Under the pieces are notes generated by a model. It was not told where the DNA came from, did no database searches, and was given only the letters and a program-made list of their open reading frames with translations. Positions 63,761 to 64,000 of a DNA stretch of 64,000 bases are shown one piece after another. This DNA comes from Homalodisca vitripennis (Eukaryota; Arthropoda; Insecta; Hemiptera; Cicadellidae). How positions within the stretch are numbered: the stretch's first letter is position 1; the number at the start of each line of letters is the position of its first letter. The stretch lies in NCBI RefSeq assembly GCF_021130785.1, contig NC_060214.1:48979001-49043000 (forward strand). The letters are read 5' to 3'. A program made the position numbers and the translations under genes.

Positions 63761-64000
63761 ATTTGTAAAATGTCAAAGTATTAAACCTATATCCGTATGA
63801 AAAAATGATCAAACTGTAAGACGATATTAATAACTGGTCACTCTGAATTGTGAAATTACATCTTAAACATCGGTTGAATAAATGAGATTAGGATTTGTAA
63901 AATGTCAAAGTATTAAACTTATATCCGTATGAAAAAATGATCAAACTGTAAGACGATATTAATAACTGGTCACTCCGAATTGTGAAATTACATCTTAAAC
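63761..64000. repeat. 132-bp tandem repeat at window end
   Basis: A unit beginning atttgtaaaatgtcaaagta at 63761 recurs at 63893 with only a few substitutions. The second copy is cut by the window edge, so the array may continue beyond it. Confidence 0.92.

Overview
This 64-kb window looks like a gene-desert or repeat-rich stretch of a nuclear animal genome, most likely an insect or other arthropod. It is strongly AT-rich and full of long dinucleotide microsatellites, non-LTR retrotransposons, mariner-type DNA elements, fold-back elements, SINE-like elements and satellite arrays. No host protein-coding gene was recognised on either strand. Every coding sequence that could be identified belongs to a transposable element, and almost all are broken. 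The host assignment is inference from element types; no species is claimed.

Layout. 0-12 kb: AT-rich DNA with a degenerate dispersed repeat (family B, first copy), a decayed 5S-rRNA-derived SINE near 3.1 kb, a decayed reverse transcriptase (RT) fragment on the minus strand near 4.0 kb, and first copies of dispersed families A (9.5-10.3 kb) and C (10.7-11.1 kb). 12.1-15.1 kb: a plus-strand jockey/CR1-like non-LTR retrotransposon (endonuclease + RT) with a nonsense codon and several frameshifts. 15-28 kb: microsatellites, second copies of families A and C, a mariner-type terminus at 20.9 kb, a five-unit 188-bp satellite (22.8-23.7 kb), an inverted pair of compound microsatellites (25.0 kb) and a tRNA-like SINE head (26.0 kb). 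28.2-30.2 kb: a 5'-truncated minus-strand non-LTR element of a different type. 35.8-37.0 kb: a third, very decayed RT on the minus strand. 41.2-42.1 kb: a 930-bp fold-back element inserted in a TA microsatellite. 43.0-44.3 kb: second copy of family B, interrupted by a 5S-derived SINE with an 8-bp target-site duplication. 48.6-50.0 kb: a satellite of 60-bp monomers locally homogenised as 121-bp dimers. 50.5-54.0 kb: a 2.7-kb composite of C-rich and other tandem modules between two near-identical 418-bp direct repeats. 55.3-59.7 kb: the best-preserved non-LTR element, minus strand, with an intact SGNH-esterase-type ORF1 and a broken ORF2. 60.9-63.5 kb: a DD41D mariner-like transposon sitting at the exact centre of a palindromic fold-back element. 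The window ends inside a 132-bp tandem repeat.

How the parts relate. The sequence records repeated, nested mobile-element activity rather than a working pathway. RT elements supply endonuclease and RT for target-primed insertion. They could in principle have mobilised the SINEs, but no partner can be assigned from this window. The fold-back elements at 41 kb and 61 kb share their outermost bases and TA target with mariner-type elements, so a mariner-like transposase is their likely mover. The most unusual structures are the nested mariner at a palindrome tip, the four-unit fold-back element, the 418-bp-flanked composite, the dimerised satellite, and the 5S-SINE insertion whose empty site is visible in a paralogous repeat copy.
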